This document shows, in pieces, positions 26,020 through 40,368 of a stretch of DNA of 64,000 nt. The notes under the pieces were generated by a model. It was not told where the DNA came from. It worked only from the letters and a program-made list of their open reading frames with translations, and searched no databases. The translations under genes were made by a program, and so were the position numbers. Position 1 is the first letter of the stretch; each line of letters opens with the position of its first letter. Origin of the DNA: Callorhinus ursinus (Eukaryota; Chordata; Mammalia; Carnivora; Otariidae); the NCBI RefSeq assembly GCF_003265705.1, contig NW_020312966.1, positions 24,601,545-24,665,544 on the forward strand, written 5' to 3'.

Positions 26020-26236
26020 AAAAGATACATATTTTTAAGATTTATTTTAGAGAGAAAGAGAGAGAGCATGAACAGGAGGGGCAGAGGGAGAGGGAGAATT
26101 TCAAGCAGACTCTGCGCATAATGAGAAGCCGGATTCGGGACTGGATCTCATGACCCTGAGATCATGACCTAAGCCAAAACCAAGAGTCGGATGCTTAACT
26201 GACTCTGCCACCCAGGGGCCCTGAGAAAAAGATATT
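26020..26236 (-). mobile_element. Can-SINE
   Basis: Body at about 26033-26222, with degraded right end CTGCCACCCAGGGGCCC. A-rich flanks (GAAAAAAGATA and GAAAAAGATA) probably derive from the target duplication. Confidence 0.87.
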
Positions 26237-28284
26237 TTATGGACAAAGCAAGAAGCCCTCTGCTGTCAATTCCTTTAACTTAAACCCGGTGTATCTTAAT
26301 ATTTTGTACCTTACATTTTACTGATGCTCTTTAAAAGTTTGTCCATTACTTATTTTAGTCCTGTTTGGCCACCAACCAGCTTTTACAGTTCCTAAAACCC
26401 AAATCAACACGTATTCCTACGACAAAGACTCACATTATTAATGTTTTGTGATAGCTACTTTGTAGGTCATAAGAGTGATTTCCTCTATGAATCATGTGAG
26501 ATAGGACACATTTTTAAAAAAGTGTCATTTTCCCTCTTGAGTTCATACAGGATAGTAGCAAATTCTATTAGGACTGTAAGCTAACTTTTCTGAGCAAGCT
26601 AAGGGGCGAGGAGAGGTGGAGACTGGAACTTTTCCTTGCTTCTCCTTGCCCACACTCTCTATATGGCTCTAACCTGGAGGGTGCGAGAAAATTCGGTTTT
26701 CCTGCCTCTTCGTTGTGTGGATATAATTTCCAACCTATGGACTAGAAATGAAACTCATTATTATTTAATGAATGTGGGCACTTCTCTCTGTCCTCATTTG
26801 GTAACACCTTGTTTTGTTACTTTTTTACTGGGTTATTAAAATTAGGGGCATAAATCAGAATTGATACGGTTTTGCATATTTAATTTGACTTTATACCACC
26901 CTGCTTTAAGTTTCTGATTTCACAGTCTTGGCCCAGTTTTAAGAGATTGAGGAAGCTTATATTGCAGAATCCCATTTGATATTCGTCCCCAAATACTTGT
27001 TTCTTAGTGCATATTTTAGGAAAATTTACATTTTATGAAAAATAGATTTTAAAAATTTCATGTTTTGCTTATTACATGAGGGTCTTTTGTTTCTGTAATT
27101 CCAAAAGTCTCTCACTTAAAAACAATGTTGATATTTAAAACACACCTCAAAACATATTTGCAGGTGGGAAAGTTTGCTATGTAAATGTGAATTCTGTCAA
27201 GTTACAAGTTTGCTGCTAATAATATACAGTGGAAAGAAAGCTCTTTATGTTCATGTCACTGAAAAGTACGTGGCTTTTTCAGAAAGCAATTACCTTCTAT
27301 TTTTTCCTAGTTCTGAATTAGTAATGTGCAAAACAATTCAGAATGATTAGGAGCTGAGTCTTGCGACTCTAAAAATTCCACCAATAACTGACACAATTGG
27401 GCTGTCTTTTTATTTTATTTTTTAAAGGTTTCTACATATATAAAATCATCTCTTGCTTTGTACGTTTTGACCTTGTATTTATAGAGCCTGTCCTTTGACG
27501 GCCCGTGGAATACTGTCTTCGCCTCGTGTTGCACGTTGTATTTGGTTGGAAAACCTAGATGCCCGGGGCTCCAATGTCACTTTCAACTACAGACCGTGTT
27601 TGACAGGCCGTTGTGACTGGAGCCCTGGGACAGTAACGCGGAGGGGCCGAGATGCCAGGGAATCTTGTTTTGAAGTATTACACACAAACCCATGTTGTAA
27701 CCAGTGGAAGGGAACATATTTCTCCTGGGAGTGCCTGTAGCAAGGAGACAGATTCTCAGATTAAGCATGTTCAGCTGTGAAAAGAAATAGTAAGATTTCA
27801 AATAGTAATATTGCATGGAAGTTCAACAAATCAAGAAGGGATGACCTTATAAATATGCATGCAATTCAGGCTCTTCTGTTTGCATTAATGACCCTACCTA
27901 TTATGTTTAAGTGTTAACTGGGGTGTATTTGAGTTTGAATATAGTACTGGAATCCCTGCTTGCTAGCTTGGAGACTTGGCAGCTTTCCAGAATGAGGAAG
28001 AAGCCGTAATATATCATTTTTTGTAGTAGTTGAATAGAGATTATTGAAATGATGAGAGATGTGATTAGAGCTTTTTATTAAAGGAACCTTGCATTTGTTT
28101 TCATTTAAAACATTAAGGTTCCCGAGGCTGGAGCCTTTTAGTTAAGTTTTTTTTCCATTTCCTTGAGTGTGGGATTTTAACATTAACGCAACCTCCCTAA
28201 AGCTGCCTGCGTCTAAACATATGCAGGCTTTCTGGTATTCGGTGCCTTAGCACTTACCATGCCGTTTCATTTTAGAAATGTGAT

Positions 28285-28818
28285 TCAAGTTAACAGATTA
28301 CCTTTTGATTTTACCGTAGCTGTATTAGGTTTAGAAAGCATGGCCAAATTTGGACAGTAAGGATAGTAAGCGTGGTCACTTGGTGAAACTATAGTCACAT
28401 GCATAATGCTGCTTGTGGGTAACTGAGTCTTGAAGCCATTGGTGCCCCCATCCCACCTCCTGCAGCCTTTTGGCAGATGAACCTTGAACAAATCAACGTC
28501 GGGTGGTTGAGTGGGTACAGACAGACGCCACGCAGCGTCTCCAGGTACATCTTGAGAGCCCGGATCCCGTGGGCCCTGGTGGAGCATAGATGGCCCTAGC
28601 TGCCATGTCCCCCTCCCTGTAATGTCAGCCTGTTTATGGAATAAGAATCTAGAACTGTGTAGTATGGCTGGGCCACTCAAGACCACCTGAAGCAACCCGG
28701 AAGACATCCAGGTCCCCCAGGGAAGACTGAGTTCTGACGGTCGGGGCCACATTGGTTCAGGTTCTAGAATTCTCCCTGCTTCATTCATTCCGTTCTGGCT
28801 GAACTCAGGAATTGCCAA
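28285..28818 (-). other. 177-codon open frame of unknown meaning
   Basis: An antisense ATG-to-stop frame inside intron H-I. The predicted product is proline- and serine-rich with no repeat, membrane segment or motif I recognise. There is no visible promoter or splice structure. At 534 nt it is the longest frame that does not overlap a CARMIL1 exon, but chance is the simplest explanation. Confidence 0.2.
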
Positions 28819-29094
28819 TTCAGATGCCTACGGGGCTGGTCTGGAGGCATAAACAAGTGTTTTGGGTCCAGACAGAACCTGCTTCTGGGCCACGTGGTCT
28901 ACAGTCCCTGGCTGAAATGGACAGCAAGCGAGCTGGTTTGGATTCACCATCCAGCTTACGGCAATAAAAAAGTCACAGACGTTTGACGTTTTCTCTTTTT
29001 TAAGAAATTACATGTGTTCTGATTAGTACTTCTAAGATAAAACAGAGGACGACCATCAAAAGGATCAAGGATAAGCTACGAGGGGCCCAGAGCA

Positions 29095-29310
29095 CAAAAT
29101 CCATTCCGTTCTGTGACTTTCTAACTGTGTGATCTCGGTTGAGTCACTTAGCCTGTGTCTCATTTGGGAGATGGGGATAACAATACCGAGTATATAACAC
29201 GTAAGTGTTGGGGGATTCTATGATTAATACATAAAAAAAGCTGGAATGGTGGTTAAGGATAGTATGTGTTCAGTAAATGTCAGCTATTACTAGTCTTGGC
29301 TGGCTTTTAT
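29095..29310 (+). repeat. MIR fragment
   Basis: TTCTAACTGTGTGATCTCGG, GAGTCACTTAGCCTGTGTCT, GGGAGATGGGGATAACAATA and CAGTAAATGTCAGCTATTAC give a nearly full MIR order. Confidence 0.75.
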
Positions 29311-29433
29311 TTTGCATTTGTCCTCTGCTAGTATTTTAAGATGTCATTTCACCTTGCATAAAAATAGAAGGTAAAAAGGAAAGCGTAGCCGTACAGAAGC
29401 TCGGAAATTTCATGTGCTCTTCTTATTTATTTC

Positions 29434-29664
29434 TTCCTGTCCTGCACTTTTTTTTAAAAGATTTTTTTAAAATTTATTCGACAGAGAGAGACACAGCGAG
29501 AGAGGGAACACAAGCAGGGGGAGTGGGAGAGGGAGAAGCAGGCCTCCCGCCGAGCAGGGAGCCCGATGTGGGGCTCGATCCCAGGACCCTGGGACCACGA
29601 CCTGAGCCGAAGGCAGACGCTTAACGACTGAGCCCCCCAGGCGCCCCTTCCTGTCCTCCACTTT
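29434..29664 (-). mobile_element. Can-SINE with target duplication
   Basis: Body at about 29450-29647. Flanks TTCCTGTCCTGCACTTT and TTCCTGTCCTCCACTTT differ at one base. It is closely similar to the elements at 40168 and 61029 (ACACAAGCAGGGGGAGTGGG block), so these three likely share a subfamily. Confidence 0.93.
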
Positions 29665-29713
29665 AAAAGAGCTGGCAACTGCCACTCCAGGTGTCCTTCC
29701 ACACTTCCCTTAG

Positions 29714-31622
<1,909 letters not shown>

Positions 31623-31699
31623 TAAGTTTTAATTGGGACTTCTGTCTGGGAGAATACAAAGAAACCAATGGTGTCTGTGTTACCTATGGTGTGATGGAG

Positions 31700-31865
31700 G
31701 TAGCAATGAATTTGGATCCAGAAGATCTGGGTCTGAGTTAGCCAATGCTCCCCAGCCATGGGACCCGGGAAAACGTGGACGTTGTTCTGGCGTGAGTTTC
31801 TTAGTCTGTCCATGAGGCAGAGATGCACCATCGTCATGAGGATTAAATGAGATCATGGTGGAGGG
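31700..31865 (+). repeat. MIR fragment
   Basis: TCCAGAAGATCTGGGTCTGA, then AGTTTCTTAGTCTGTCCATG and ATGAGGATTAAATGAGATCA, follows MIR order. It starts about 80 bp past exon J. Confidence 0.65.
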
Positions 31866-32389
31866 GCCACATGATGGTCACCTGGCTTTTCCTTGTGGTT
31901 TCACATTCTCTTTCCATCGGGTCTTGTCTTTTTTGCCAATTGTGACAACTTAGAATATAGTGGAGAGAAGAAAGCTGAGCTCCAGACAATAAACCTGAAA
32001 TCGATGGACGGCAGGCTAACTTATTGCTGTCAAAGGCTTCTTTATTATTTATTACCATAGTAACTAAAGCCTGCAATTATTGTTTATTGTCGAATTTACT
32101 TTCCTGGTAAACAAAACGAGGCAATAACATGAAGATGGCTGGAAGAAATTCTAGAAATTTGGTTCTTTTTGAGCTCTTCAGTCCTCATACTGTATTCTGA
32201 AGGCAGAGATGATCAAAGAAGGTTTACAGCATTAGAAATGAGAGGTTACAAAATGTGGGTGGGAAATAAAGGGCTAGTAGCATAGAAGCTGGTCCCCTGG
32301 GGAAGGGATCAGGGAATGCTCATTTTGGTGTTTTTTCCCAGATTTCCCTTCATGCATGAGGCCTCCTGGGTGGAGCTCTCATGCCCAGC

Positions 32390-32485
32390 ATGGTATCATG
32401 GATAAAACAATGAATCATGGAACACCACATCAAAAACTAATGATATAATGTATGGTGATTAACATAACATAATAAAAAAAAAACC
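32390..32485 (+). mobile_element. carnivore L1 3'-end fragment
   Basis: AACAATGAATCATGGAACAC, then AAAAACTAATGATATAATGT and TGGTGATTAACATAACATAA with an A tail, is the typical recent carnivore L1 3' end. Severely 5' truncated. Confidence 0.8.
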
Positions 32486-32544
32486 TTAAAAACTCCTTAA
32501 AAGAGTTAAACTAAAAAAAAACAAAAACAAACCCTAGGCCTGGA

Positions 32545-32690
32545 AAAAAGAGCCCTCCATTCAGTCCCCGGCTCTGTCACCAGCAAGCCTATCCTCTTGA
32601 GCAAAGCATCGCACCTTTCTGATTAATTCTTTTTTTATAGAGTGAGATCCCTAAGTGGCTTCCAGTTCTAAATCCCAGAGTTCTGATTTA
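32545..32690 (+). repeat. MIR fragment
   Basis: CCCGGCTCTGTCACCAGCAA, TTGAGCAAAGCATCGCACCT and AGAGTGAGATCCCTAAGTGG follow MIR order with strong divergence. Confidence 0.55.
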
Positions 32691-34333
32691 GTCAGGAGCT
32701 CATGATAGCAGCCCCACAGACCATCACTAAATATGGACAAGGCAGCTTGCTCCACCTCTCCCTGGAGCCTTCCCCCTATAATTACTCCCCTTGCGCCAGG
32801 AAACCTTGGAATGGAAACATTTATTTACAAATAGCTACATTTAGGTGTGAACAGCACAGTTGCCTTTGCCGTAGACTGCTAGCAGCCCGCACTGGTCTTT
32901 GTGGGAAGCCCAAGAGCCTGCACAACTGGTACTCAACATTTCCAGATTGATGGTAGGGCTCCCTGACTTACAGTCTGTTCTGTATGCCGTGCTCCATGAT
33001 GCCAGTGGCCCAAAGTCACATTTGGTTTAAATAAAGTATGCTGGTCTGCAGCATGATCATCGTTGGACGAGGCCAAGGAAGATCCTCAGGGCTGCAAAAT
33101 AGATGCATTGTCTCTTCATTTCAGTTGGCTGGCCCCTCTGAAACCAAACAAAACAATTCTGCTAAAACAAAGCCAAGGTAAAAATTTGAAGTCATGGAAA
33201 TAACAGCCTTTATCTTGGCACATTATTTTGCGTTAAACCCACCCTTAAGTTGGACTGAAAGATGTTTTTTTTCCCCATTAGATAACCCCCATACAGAAGA
33301 CTGCTATTATTAAGATGGTTACTTCTTTTTTTAGTCATCCTTCATGCTTAGTACCTTATTTGGGAATGAGTTGTTAATTTACTCTTCCACAAGAATCACA
33401 CCGTGAGTGTTGCTTAGTGTTTACAAGGCAACCAACTGTGGGATCCCAGTGCGCTAGGGGACTCCACTTGTCACCACGTGGCTCAGAAGGTCAATCTTCC
33501 TGAGTGCCATTTGGTAACAAAGGGCAGATGGGTTTGGGGTGGGAGAGAGGAGCTGTCTCCAGGGCGAGTGTGTGGTCTGGAGCAGGTGCCAGGGGCGGGG
33601 TCTGAGGCCAGGGCGCACTTCCAGAGTTCCGAGCTGTTTTCCTCATGCAAAGATGACTCCCCCCTGCCCTCCTGTGTCTCACCAGCTGGTTGGCAGCAGG
33701 GAGATCATACGAGGACACAGTTTTCCACCAGTTGCTTCACTGGGAGCTGAGAGCGGCGTGGACGTGGGCTGTGTGTGAGAGCGGGCCCCGGGGACCTGCA
33801 GAGGTCAAGGTGCTGAGCCAGGCAGGAAGCCCCTGTGAAGCAGCTTTTCTCAAGACAGTGGCTACTCTGGGGCCTCCTTGTTGAAAGGGGCGCAGAGCCT
33901 GAACAAACTGTTTTTGTGGATGCCCCCGTCCTTGCCTTGCAAGCAGATGTTTTGGTTTCATTTTCTGGGCTTGGGCCTGGCTGTCACACATAGTCACTGT
34001 TGGGGCTCCATTGGTGACTGAAACCCAAGTAGCAGGCGGATGCTGGACTTCCCTCCTTGCCTTTCTCTCGGGTCAGCTTTCCGGCCCCAGTTTGAAAATC
34101 TGGGTTTGAAAACAACAAAACCAGATGCCCTCCAGGCGTGTCGCCGTTAGAAGCCAGCATGGGTGGCCGCGGGTGCCCGGGTGCTGCGCTCATGTGCACT
34201 GGGGAAAGCAGACCTGTAACCCAGGGCTCGAAGATAGGCTGTGAGTTTCGAATTTTCTAAGACACACTGGCAGCTGTCTGGATTTTAAAAAAGAGTGCTG
34301 AATAGAGGTAGTAGGATGTTATTTTTTAAATAA

Positions 34334-34465
<132 letters not shown>

Positions 34466-34637
34466 TAGTTTCATCATAAATTCACGTTTGAATCGAGTTT
34501 TGTTAGTAATAATTTTGAACATACGAACAGTACTTTGTGTTTCCCAAAGCTTTCTTTCACGTGCGTTTGTATTCTTGTGATCACAATTGGCATAATGTAT
34601 GGCTGGGGAAGGAATAACATAAGAAAGACGAAAGCTG

Positions 34638-34820
34638 GGGCACCTGGGTGACTCAGTCAATTTAAGTGTCTGCCTTCGGCTCAGGTCATGATCTCAGGTC
34701 CGGATTTAGTCCTGCATCGGGCTCCCTGCTCAGCGTGGAGTCTGCTTCTCCCTCTGCCCCTCCCCCCTGCTTGTGCTCTCTCTCTCTGTCAAATAAATAA
34801 GTAATGTTGTTTAAAAAAAG
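34638..34820 (+). mobile_element. Can-SINE
   Basis: Head GGGGCACCTGGGTGACTCAG, CT-rich middle, tail AAATAAATAAGTAATG then A-rich. It begins about 190 bp after the weak donor of exon K. Confidence 0.91.
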
Positions 34821-34969
34821 AAGAAGAAAATTTGTCATGAAGTTTAAGTGGAATAACATTCTTACACCATCAGCATTCTAGTACTTAGCCAGAGAGAGCC
34901 TCTTGTTCATCCTTCAGAGACTGTGGAACTGAATGTCAGCTAGCACAACCTTTAACCTCAGCAGCTAGA

Positions 34970-35208
34970 CCCTTCCTTTTCTTTCTTTTTTTTTTTTAAG
35001 ATTTATTTATTTGAGAGAGAGAGAACAGGAGGGAGGTCAGAGGGAGAGGGAGAGAGAGAATCTCAAGCAGACTCCCTGCTGAGTGTGCTGAGCATGGAGC
35101 CCTACACAGGTTCGATCTCTGGACTCTGAGAACATGCCCTGAGTCAAAATTGAGTTGGGCTCTTAACCGACTGAACCACCCAGGCGCCCCACTTCCCTTC
35201 TTTTCTTG
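34970..35208 (-). mobile_element. Can-SINE
   Basis: Body at about 34987-35190, T tail at the left and GAACCACCCAGGCGCCCC at the right. CCCTTCCTTTTCTTTCTT and TTCCCTTCTTTTCTT flank it. It faces the SINE at 34638-34820. Confidence 0.9.
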
Positions 35209-35954
35209 TTAAGAAATTTAGGATATGGATGAGATCTCCTTGTACCATCTTTGTTTATAGATGTGTCTAATTCCACACCCATTCCCACCTCCTTTCTGAC
35301 AACCCCAGAGGATGATGGGGATCTCCCCCTTCGAAGTCGAGCCATCCCTGGTGCCCGTGACCCCAGTGTCTCCATCTGGGCTGGAAACTTGCCCTGAGAG
35401 GCATTCTCTCGCTTTGCCACATCTCCATCCTTCTCTTCCTATGGCTATGGTTACCTTTTTCGATTTTTAGGTATGCTCAAGGATTTCCCATCTGGAGAAA
35501 CCTACTCCACCTTTACTATGGGGGTGGCTGGGACATCTTTGAAACCTTCCCTCCCTCTTCGTTCGCCCATCTGGTGGTACCAGCCAGCTTCCCACGCTTG
35601 ACTTTTCTTTCCCACGTCTTCCATAGCCATGCCATCATCAGGTTTACAGAATCTACAGCATAAACCTCTTCCTTAGCTCTCTTCCCCTCTCTTCCTATCA
35701 CAGATGCCTTTGTTCAAGCCTCATCACTTCTCAGCAGGATTTGTGTTGTTTTCTTGGTTGCAGTCAAAAAGAGCCATCTTCTTTCACAGCAGATTTGAGC
35801 AGACTAACCTCTTCAGCCCACCTCTCCCCATTCCATCCCTGCCCCTTAGTGGCTTTTAGAGTAGAACCTCCTCTCCTTGAACTGGCGTAAAATTGTGCCC
35901 AGGATCCGCCTCCTATCCACTGCCTCCTTCATCTCTTACCAACCCTGCCTCTTT

Positions 35955-36085
35955 GCCCTGCTCTACTTCAGGGAACTTGTTAGAGTTGCAAATTCTTGGG
36001 TCTCAGAAATGGTGGGATTCAGCAGTCTGTTTTTACAAGCTCTTCTGGTGGCTGCAAAATTGGGAATCACTGCTCTGATCCAGAG
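35955..36085 (+). repeat. MER5A-like hAT element fragment
   Basis: GAACTTGTTAGAGTTGCAAA and TTCTTGGGTCTCAG, then GGGATTCAGCAGTCTGTTTT and GGGAATCACTGCTCT, match the order of the non-autonomous hAT element MER5A as I recall it. The central part appears partly deleted. Confidence 0.7.
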
Positions 36086-36224
36086 GATACTCATGCTTTC
36101 CCCAGTACCTACCACGTGTGTCTGTCAAGGTTGAAGGCAAGTGTCAGCTCATCTGGAAACTTTTCAGAGCCTCTTTCCTCCTCTGTGTAGGGGGTCTTCT
36201 CAGAATTTCCTGCGCTTGTCTCTG

Positions 36225-36400
36225 TCACTGGCCTTGTGACATCCTTTACGTTACCTGACTCCATATATTTGTTTCTCTCAGTGACTATGAACTCCTTGAA
36301 GGCAGAACCTATGTATTTTTCATCTTTTTAGATGTTCAGCAGCTAGTACAGTGCCTGCCATACATGCTTGGATACTCCTTAGACTTCATTGAATAAAAGG
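36225..36400 (+). repeat. L2 3'-end fragment
   Basis: TGACTATGAACTCCTTGAAG, GGCAGAACCTATGTATTTTT and CAGTGCCTGCCATACATGC, then TTGAATAAAAG, follow the L2 3' end. Confidence 0.65.
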
Positions 36401-36469
36401 GAATAAGGTAGGGTGGGGGGAGGGAAAGCTGTGATGTGGCAACAGAAATCATCCAAGATTTGTATTCAG

Positions 36470-36688
36470 AAGATCTGACTAGGGGCGCCTGGGTGGCTCA
36501 GTCGGTTAAGCATCTTCCTTCAGCTCAGGTCATGATCCCGGGGTCCTGGGATCGAGCCCCGCATCGGGCTCCCTGCTCAGTGGGGAGCCTGCTTTTCCCT
36601 CTCCCTCTGCTGCTCCCCCTGCCTGTCCTCTCTCTCTCTGTCAGAAAATAAAAAAAATCTTAAAAAAAAAAAAAAAAGATCTGACTAA
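36470..36688 (+). mobile_element. Can-SINE with perfect target duplication
   Basis: Body at about 36482-36677, head GGGGCGCCTGGGTGGCTCAG, poly-A tail of at least 15. AGATCTGACTA is repeated exactly on both sides. Confidence 0.94.
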
Positions 36689-36799
36689 ATCAAACTCTTT
36701 TCAGCTTTGTCATTTACATAAGTTACTTAATTTTTCTGAACTTTGGTTTCTTCATCTATATAAAACACACAGCTAGACAGGAGCTATGTTTAGCTGACA

Positions 36800-36990
36800 T
36801 TTAACATACAGTTCATGCTGGGTGCCTGACACTATTATAAATGCTTTACATAAATTAACACTGATAATCTATAAAATAAATCCATGAGATAGGTTTGCTA
36901 TATCCCCATTTTGCACATAAGAAAACTGAAGGGCAGGACGGCCAAGTAATTTGACTGTGGTGCCAGGGACCAAACCAGTTAGTATATGTG
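36800..36990 (-). repeat. MIR fragment
   Basis: GGTGCCTGACACTATTATAA, AATGCTTTACATAAATTAAC, CCCCATTTTGCACATAAGAA and AACTGAAGGGCAGG is the MIR reverse strand. Confidence 0.7.
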
Positions 36991-37396
36991 GAAAAAAGTT
37001 TGTAAACCACAAAGCAACATAAAAATGTTAGACCTCTTTATAGTTTCCCAAAGGAGACTAGCAACTTGTAACAGAAGACATATCCTAGAGACACCAGGTT
37101 TCTGGGTTTAAATCTGACAGGTCAAGAGTTTGGCACTCATCACTCCCATCTTCACAACAAGAAAAAAGCTGAACAGAAGAAAATTGGTGACTCTTCTCAG
37201 ATCCGTCAAAGAATTGAGGCAAAAGCAAAGTAGACCGCCACCCTGGAAACTGGACATGTGGGAATTCAGAGAATCACAGTGAATCAAAGCCAAGATCGGC
37301 TTACCAGGGGCAGAAGCTAATGGGGTCAGTAACTCAGAGGAATGCTTAACCGGCAATTGAGGAGTTGCTGGAGGCTTAGTGTGGACTAGTTTAAGA

Positions 37397-37613
37397 GTTA
37401 AAAACTCCTAGGCGCACCTGGGTGGCTCAGTCAGTTAAGCATCTGCCTTCTCCTCGGGTCATGATCCCGGAGTCCGGGGATTGAGCCCTGAGTTGGGCTC
37501 CCTGCTCAGCGGGGAGCCTGCTTCTCGCTCTGCCTCTCACCCCACTCGTGCTTGCACACTCTATTGCTCAAAAATGTAAATAAAATCTTAAAAAAAAAAA
37601 AAGTTAAAAACTC
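37397..37613 (+). mobile_element. Can-SINE with perfect target duplication
   Basis: Body at about 37409-37601 with head GGCGCACCTGGGTGGCTCAG. GTTAAAAACTCC is repeated exactly on both sides. Confidence 0.93.
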
Positions 37614-37899
37614 CAGGGGCCCAATCTTAGTGAGGTCCTGATCCCTTCATGTTCTTTACCTCCTAGAACCCCACCAGGTCATCACAGGAAAGACTGGAGA
37701 AAAATCCTGTCATGTTTCTGGTAGGGGGAAGGGGAAAAGTAGCCATTTTGAAATCTACCTAGAACATTCCTTTGTTTGTAACAGATGCATACACTCAAGA
37801 GAAACTGCTCTATCGGAGCCTTATCTGATCTAGCGAAAGACAGACAATCCCAGCCTTCCTGTTTCACGGAAGGGAAGAAAGAAAAAAAAGAAAAGGCCA

Positions 37900-39660
37900 A
37901 GAAATACTTTGGCAGGTCACAGCCCAGGGACTCAGGCCCACTAAATCAAACCTAAATTTAATCATAAGATTATAGAATTATTCCCTTCCCTAACACCTAA
38001 CCAGCACATCAAGTGTTGTAACAGTGGATTACAAATGAGCAAAGCTGTAAGACACTCTATTTAAGAAGGGATTTCTAGGGAAACCCCAAAGCAACCAGGG
38101 AGATAAAAACAAGGACATGGGAAGAAGTTAAAGTCTTTTTACTTTCAAAGTGTTCGGCATAACCCAGCTTCTAGCCAGATTAACATGAAATTGCACATTA
38201 AAAGCCTGATCACCTCAGTTTGTATTACCAGATACATCAGACCCAGTCAACGACAATGACAAAAATAAAAAAATTTTAAGACATGCTAAAAGGCAAGGAA
38301 AAAAAAACACATTATGAAGAGATAAAGCAAACATCAGAACCAGACTCAGATATGACACAGAATTTGGAATTATCAGACAGAATTTAAAATAACTGATTAG
38401 TATATTAAGGGCTATCATGGAAAAAGTAAAACCCATGCAAGAACAGATGGGTAATGTAAGCAGAGAGAAACTCTAAGAAAAAAATCAAAAGGAAAATCTA
38501 GAGGTCAGAAACACTAACAGAAATGAAAAATGCCTTTTATGATCTTGTCAGTGGGCTGGACACAGCTCAGGAAAGAAACATTGAGCCTGAAGGTAGGTCA
38601 ATGGAAACTTCCCACTGAAAAGCAAAGAGAAAAAAAGGAATGGAGGGCAAAACCAGAACAGAATATCCCCAAACTGTGGGACAGTTACAAAATACAGAGC
38701 ATCCATACAGTGGGAATGCCAGAGAAGAAAGACAAGGGAACAGAAGAAATAGTTGAAATAATAATGACTGAGAATTTTCCAAATTTAATGATAGATACCA
38801 AACCACAGATTTAGGAATCGCAGAGAACACCAAGTAGGATAAATACCCCAAAAAACCTACATGGGGGCATATCATATTTAAACTGCAGAAAACCGAAGAC
38901 AAAAAAAAATTCTTGAAAGAAGGTCGGGATGGGGGGACCACCTTACATATTGAGAAATAAGGATAAGAATTATAGCTGACTTTGGGTCAGAAATCACACA
39001 AGCAAGAAGAAAGTGGAGTGGAATATTTAAAGTGTCAAAAGAAAAAGACCTAGCAGCCTAGAATTCTGTATCTAGCAAAATCTTTTCTTCAGAATTAAGG
39101 GAGACGGTGCCCGGGTGGTGCAGTCATTTGAGTGTCTGACTCTTGATTTCAGTGCAGGTCACGATCTCAGGGTCGTGAGGTCGAGCCCTGCATCGGGCTC
39201 CGTGCTCAGCACAGAGTCTGATTGAGACTCTCTCTCTCCTTCTCCGTCTGCCTCTCCCTTCCCCGCCCCCCACTCTCTCTCTCTCAAATAAATAAATAAA
39301 TCTTAAAAAGTAAAGGAGAAATCAAAACATGCAAAGATAGCAGTGTTATGAGGAGAGGGAGAAGTTGATGATACCGTATTACAGGGAACCTGCACTATTT
39401 GCAGATTGGTACAGTGGACTTGAAATGGTTGCGTATTGCAAATGCTAGGGCAACCACTAAAATAATTTTAAAAGAAGTGCAGTTAATATACTAAGGAAGG
39501 AGAGAAAAGTGTAATCATATACGGTCCTTAAAACCAGAGAAAGCAGAAAAAGAGGGGAAAATAAAAGAAGAAACCAAAGAAATGCCTCATCTGCACGTAT
39601 GTTAATTGTAAAATTTGTGTTTTCTTAAGTGAAAATTTGGTGACTTTAAAAGTGATCATT
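37900..39660 (+). repeat. old L1/HAL1-like body, interrupted by a SINE
   Basis: AGAATTTTCCAAATTTAATG, ACCAAACCACAGATTTAGGA, CATATCATATTTAAACTGCA and CAGCCTAGAATTCTGTATCT are phrases from old L1/HAL1 ORF1-like sequence. Frames are broken. A SINE at 39109-39310 splits it. The left limit is uncertain, and similar sequence may reach about 37080. Confidence 0.65.
39109..39310 (+). mobile_element. Can-SINE, older subfamily
   Basis: Head GGTGCCCGGGTGGTGCAGTC, then GTCTGACTCTTGATTTCAG and TCTGATTGAGACTCTCTCTC. These differ from most copies here and resemble the element at 55446, suggesting an older subfamily. Inserted in the L1/HAL1-like body. Confidence 0.9.
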
Positions 39661-39684
39661 ATCAGGGTTTTTTTTTTCTATGAC

Positions 39685-39710
39685 ACTTACTATACTCTTG
39701 TATAGTAAGT
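39685..39710. repeat. perfect 11-bp inverted repeat (hairpin)
   Basis: Left arm 39685-39695 (ACTTACTATAC), loop 39696-39699 (TCTT), right arm 39700-39710 (GTATAGTAAGT). All 11 pairs are Watson-Crick. Confidence 0.95.
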
Positions 39711-40153
39711 TTTCATTTTAACAGAACTCTATTCCCTGGAAGAAATATGCTCTTTAGTTTTACTCTACTAAAGAACAACATTGTGATCCTGTAATCAATC
39801 TTTAGAAGTTTTGTTTTGTTTTAAATGTAAGATTCCTACACTGAAATGCAGGTCTTTTTGCCTTTTATGCCGCTGCTGTTTTCAGCAGTGACACTGAAGG
39901 TGTTGATAGGCTCTGGGTGGCTGTCCCGGTCACTGCTGCCCAGGGGGCCTGGCAGACATGGTAATACCACTTTGGTCCCTTTTCCTCCCATTTGGCCTCA
40001 GTCGGGCTGTCCATCCTCAGCCTGTGGTAGGCGGGGTCTCTGTCCCTGGTCTGGAAAGGTGCAGGGAAGGAAGGTTTATCCTGCTAATCCAAGATGTGAA
40101 TACTTTCGTTGTTATTCTTCCTTCCCCTTGCACTGGCTTTTAGAAATGAGCTT

Positions 40154-40368
40154 TGAATATATTTCCTTTTTTTTTGAGATTTTATTTATTTGACAGAGAG
40201 AGACAGGAAGAGAGGGAACACAAGCAGGGGGAGTGGGAGAGGGTGAAGCAGGCTTCCCGCTGAGCAGGGAGCCTGATGCGGTGCTCCATCCCAGGACCCT
40301 GGAATCATAACCTGAGCCGAAGGCAGATGCTTAATGACAGCCACCCAGGCGCCCCTGAATATTTTTTT
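40154..40368 (-). mobile_element. Can-SINE
   Basis: Body at about 40168-40356, same ACACAAGCAGGGGGAGTGGG block as 29450. The left flank TGAATATATTT and right flank TGAATATTTTT are near-duplicates. Confidence 0.91.

Noticed and set aside
33478..34200. GC-richer block as a possible CpG island or hidden exon
   Set aside because: CpG density looks modest, and the short frames on both strands are mutually inconsistent and match no CARMIL1 sequence.
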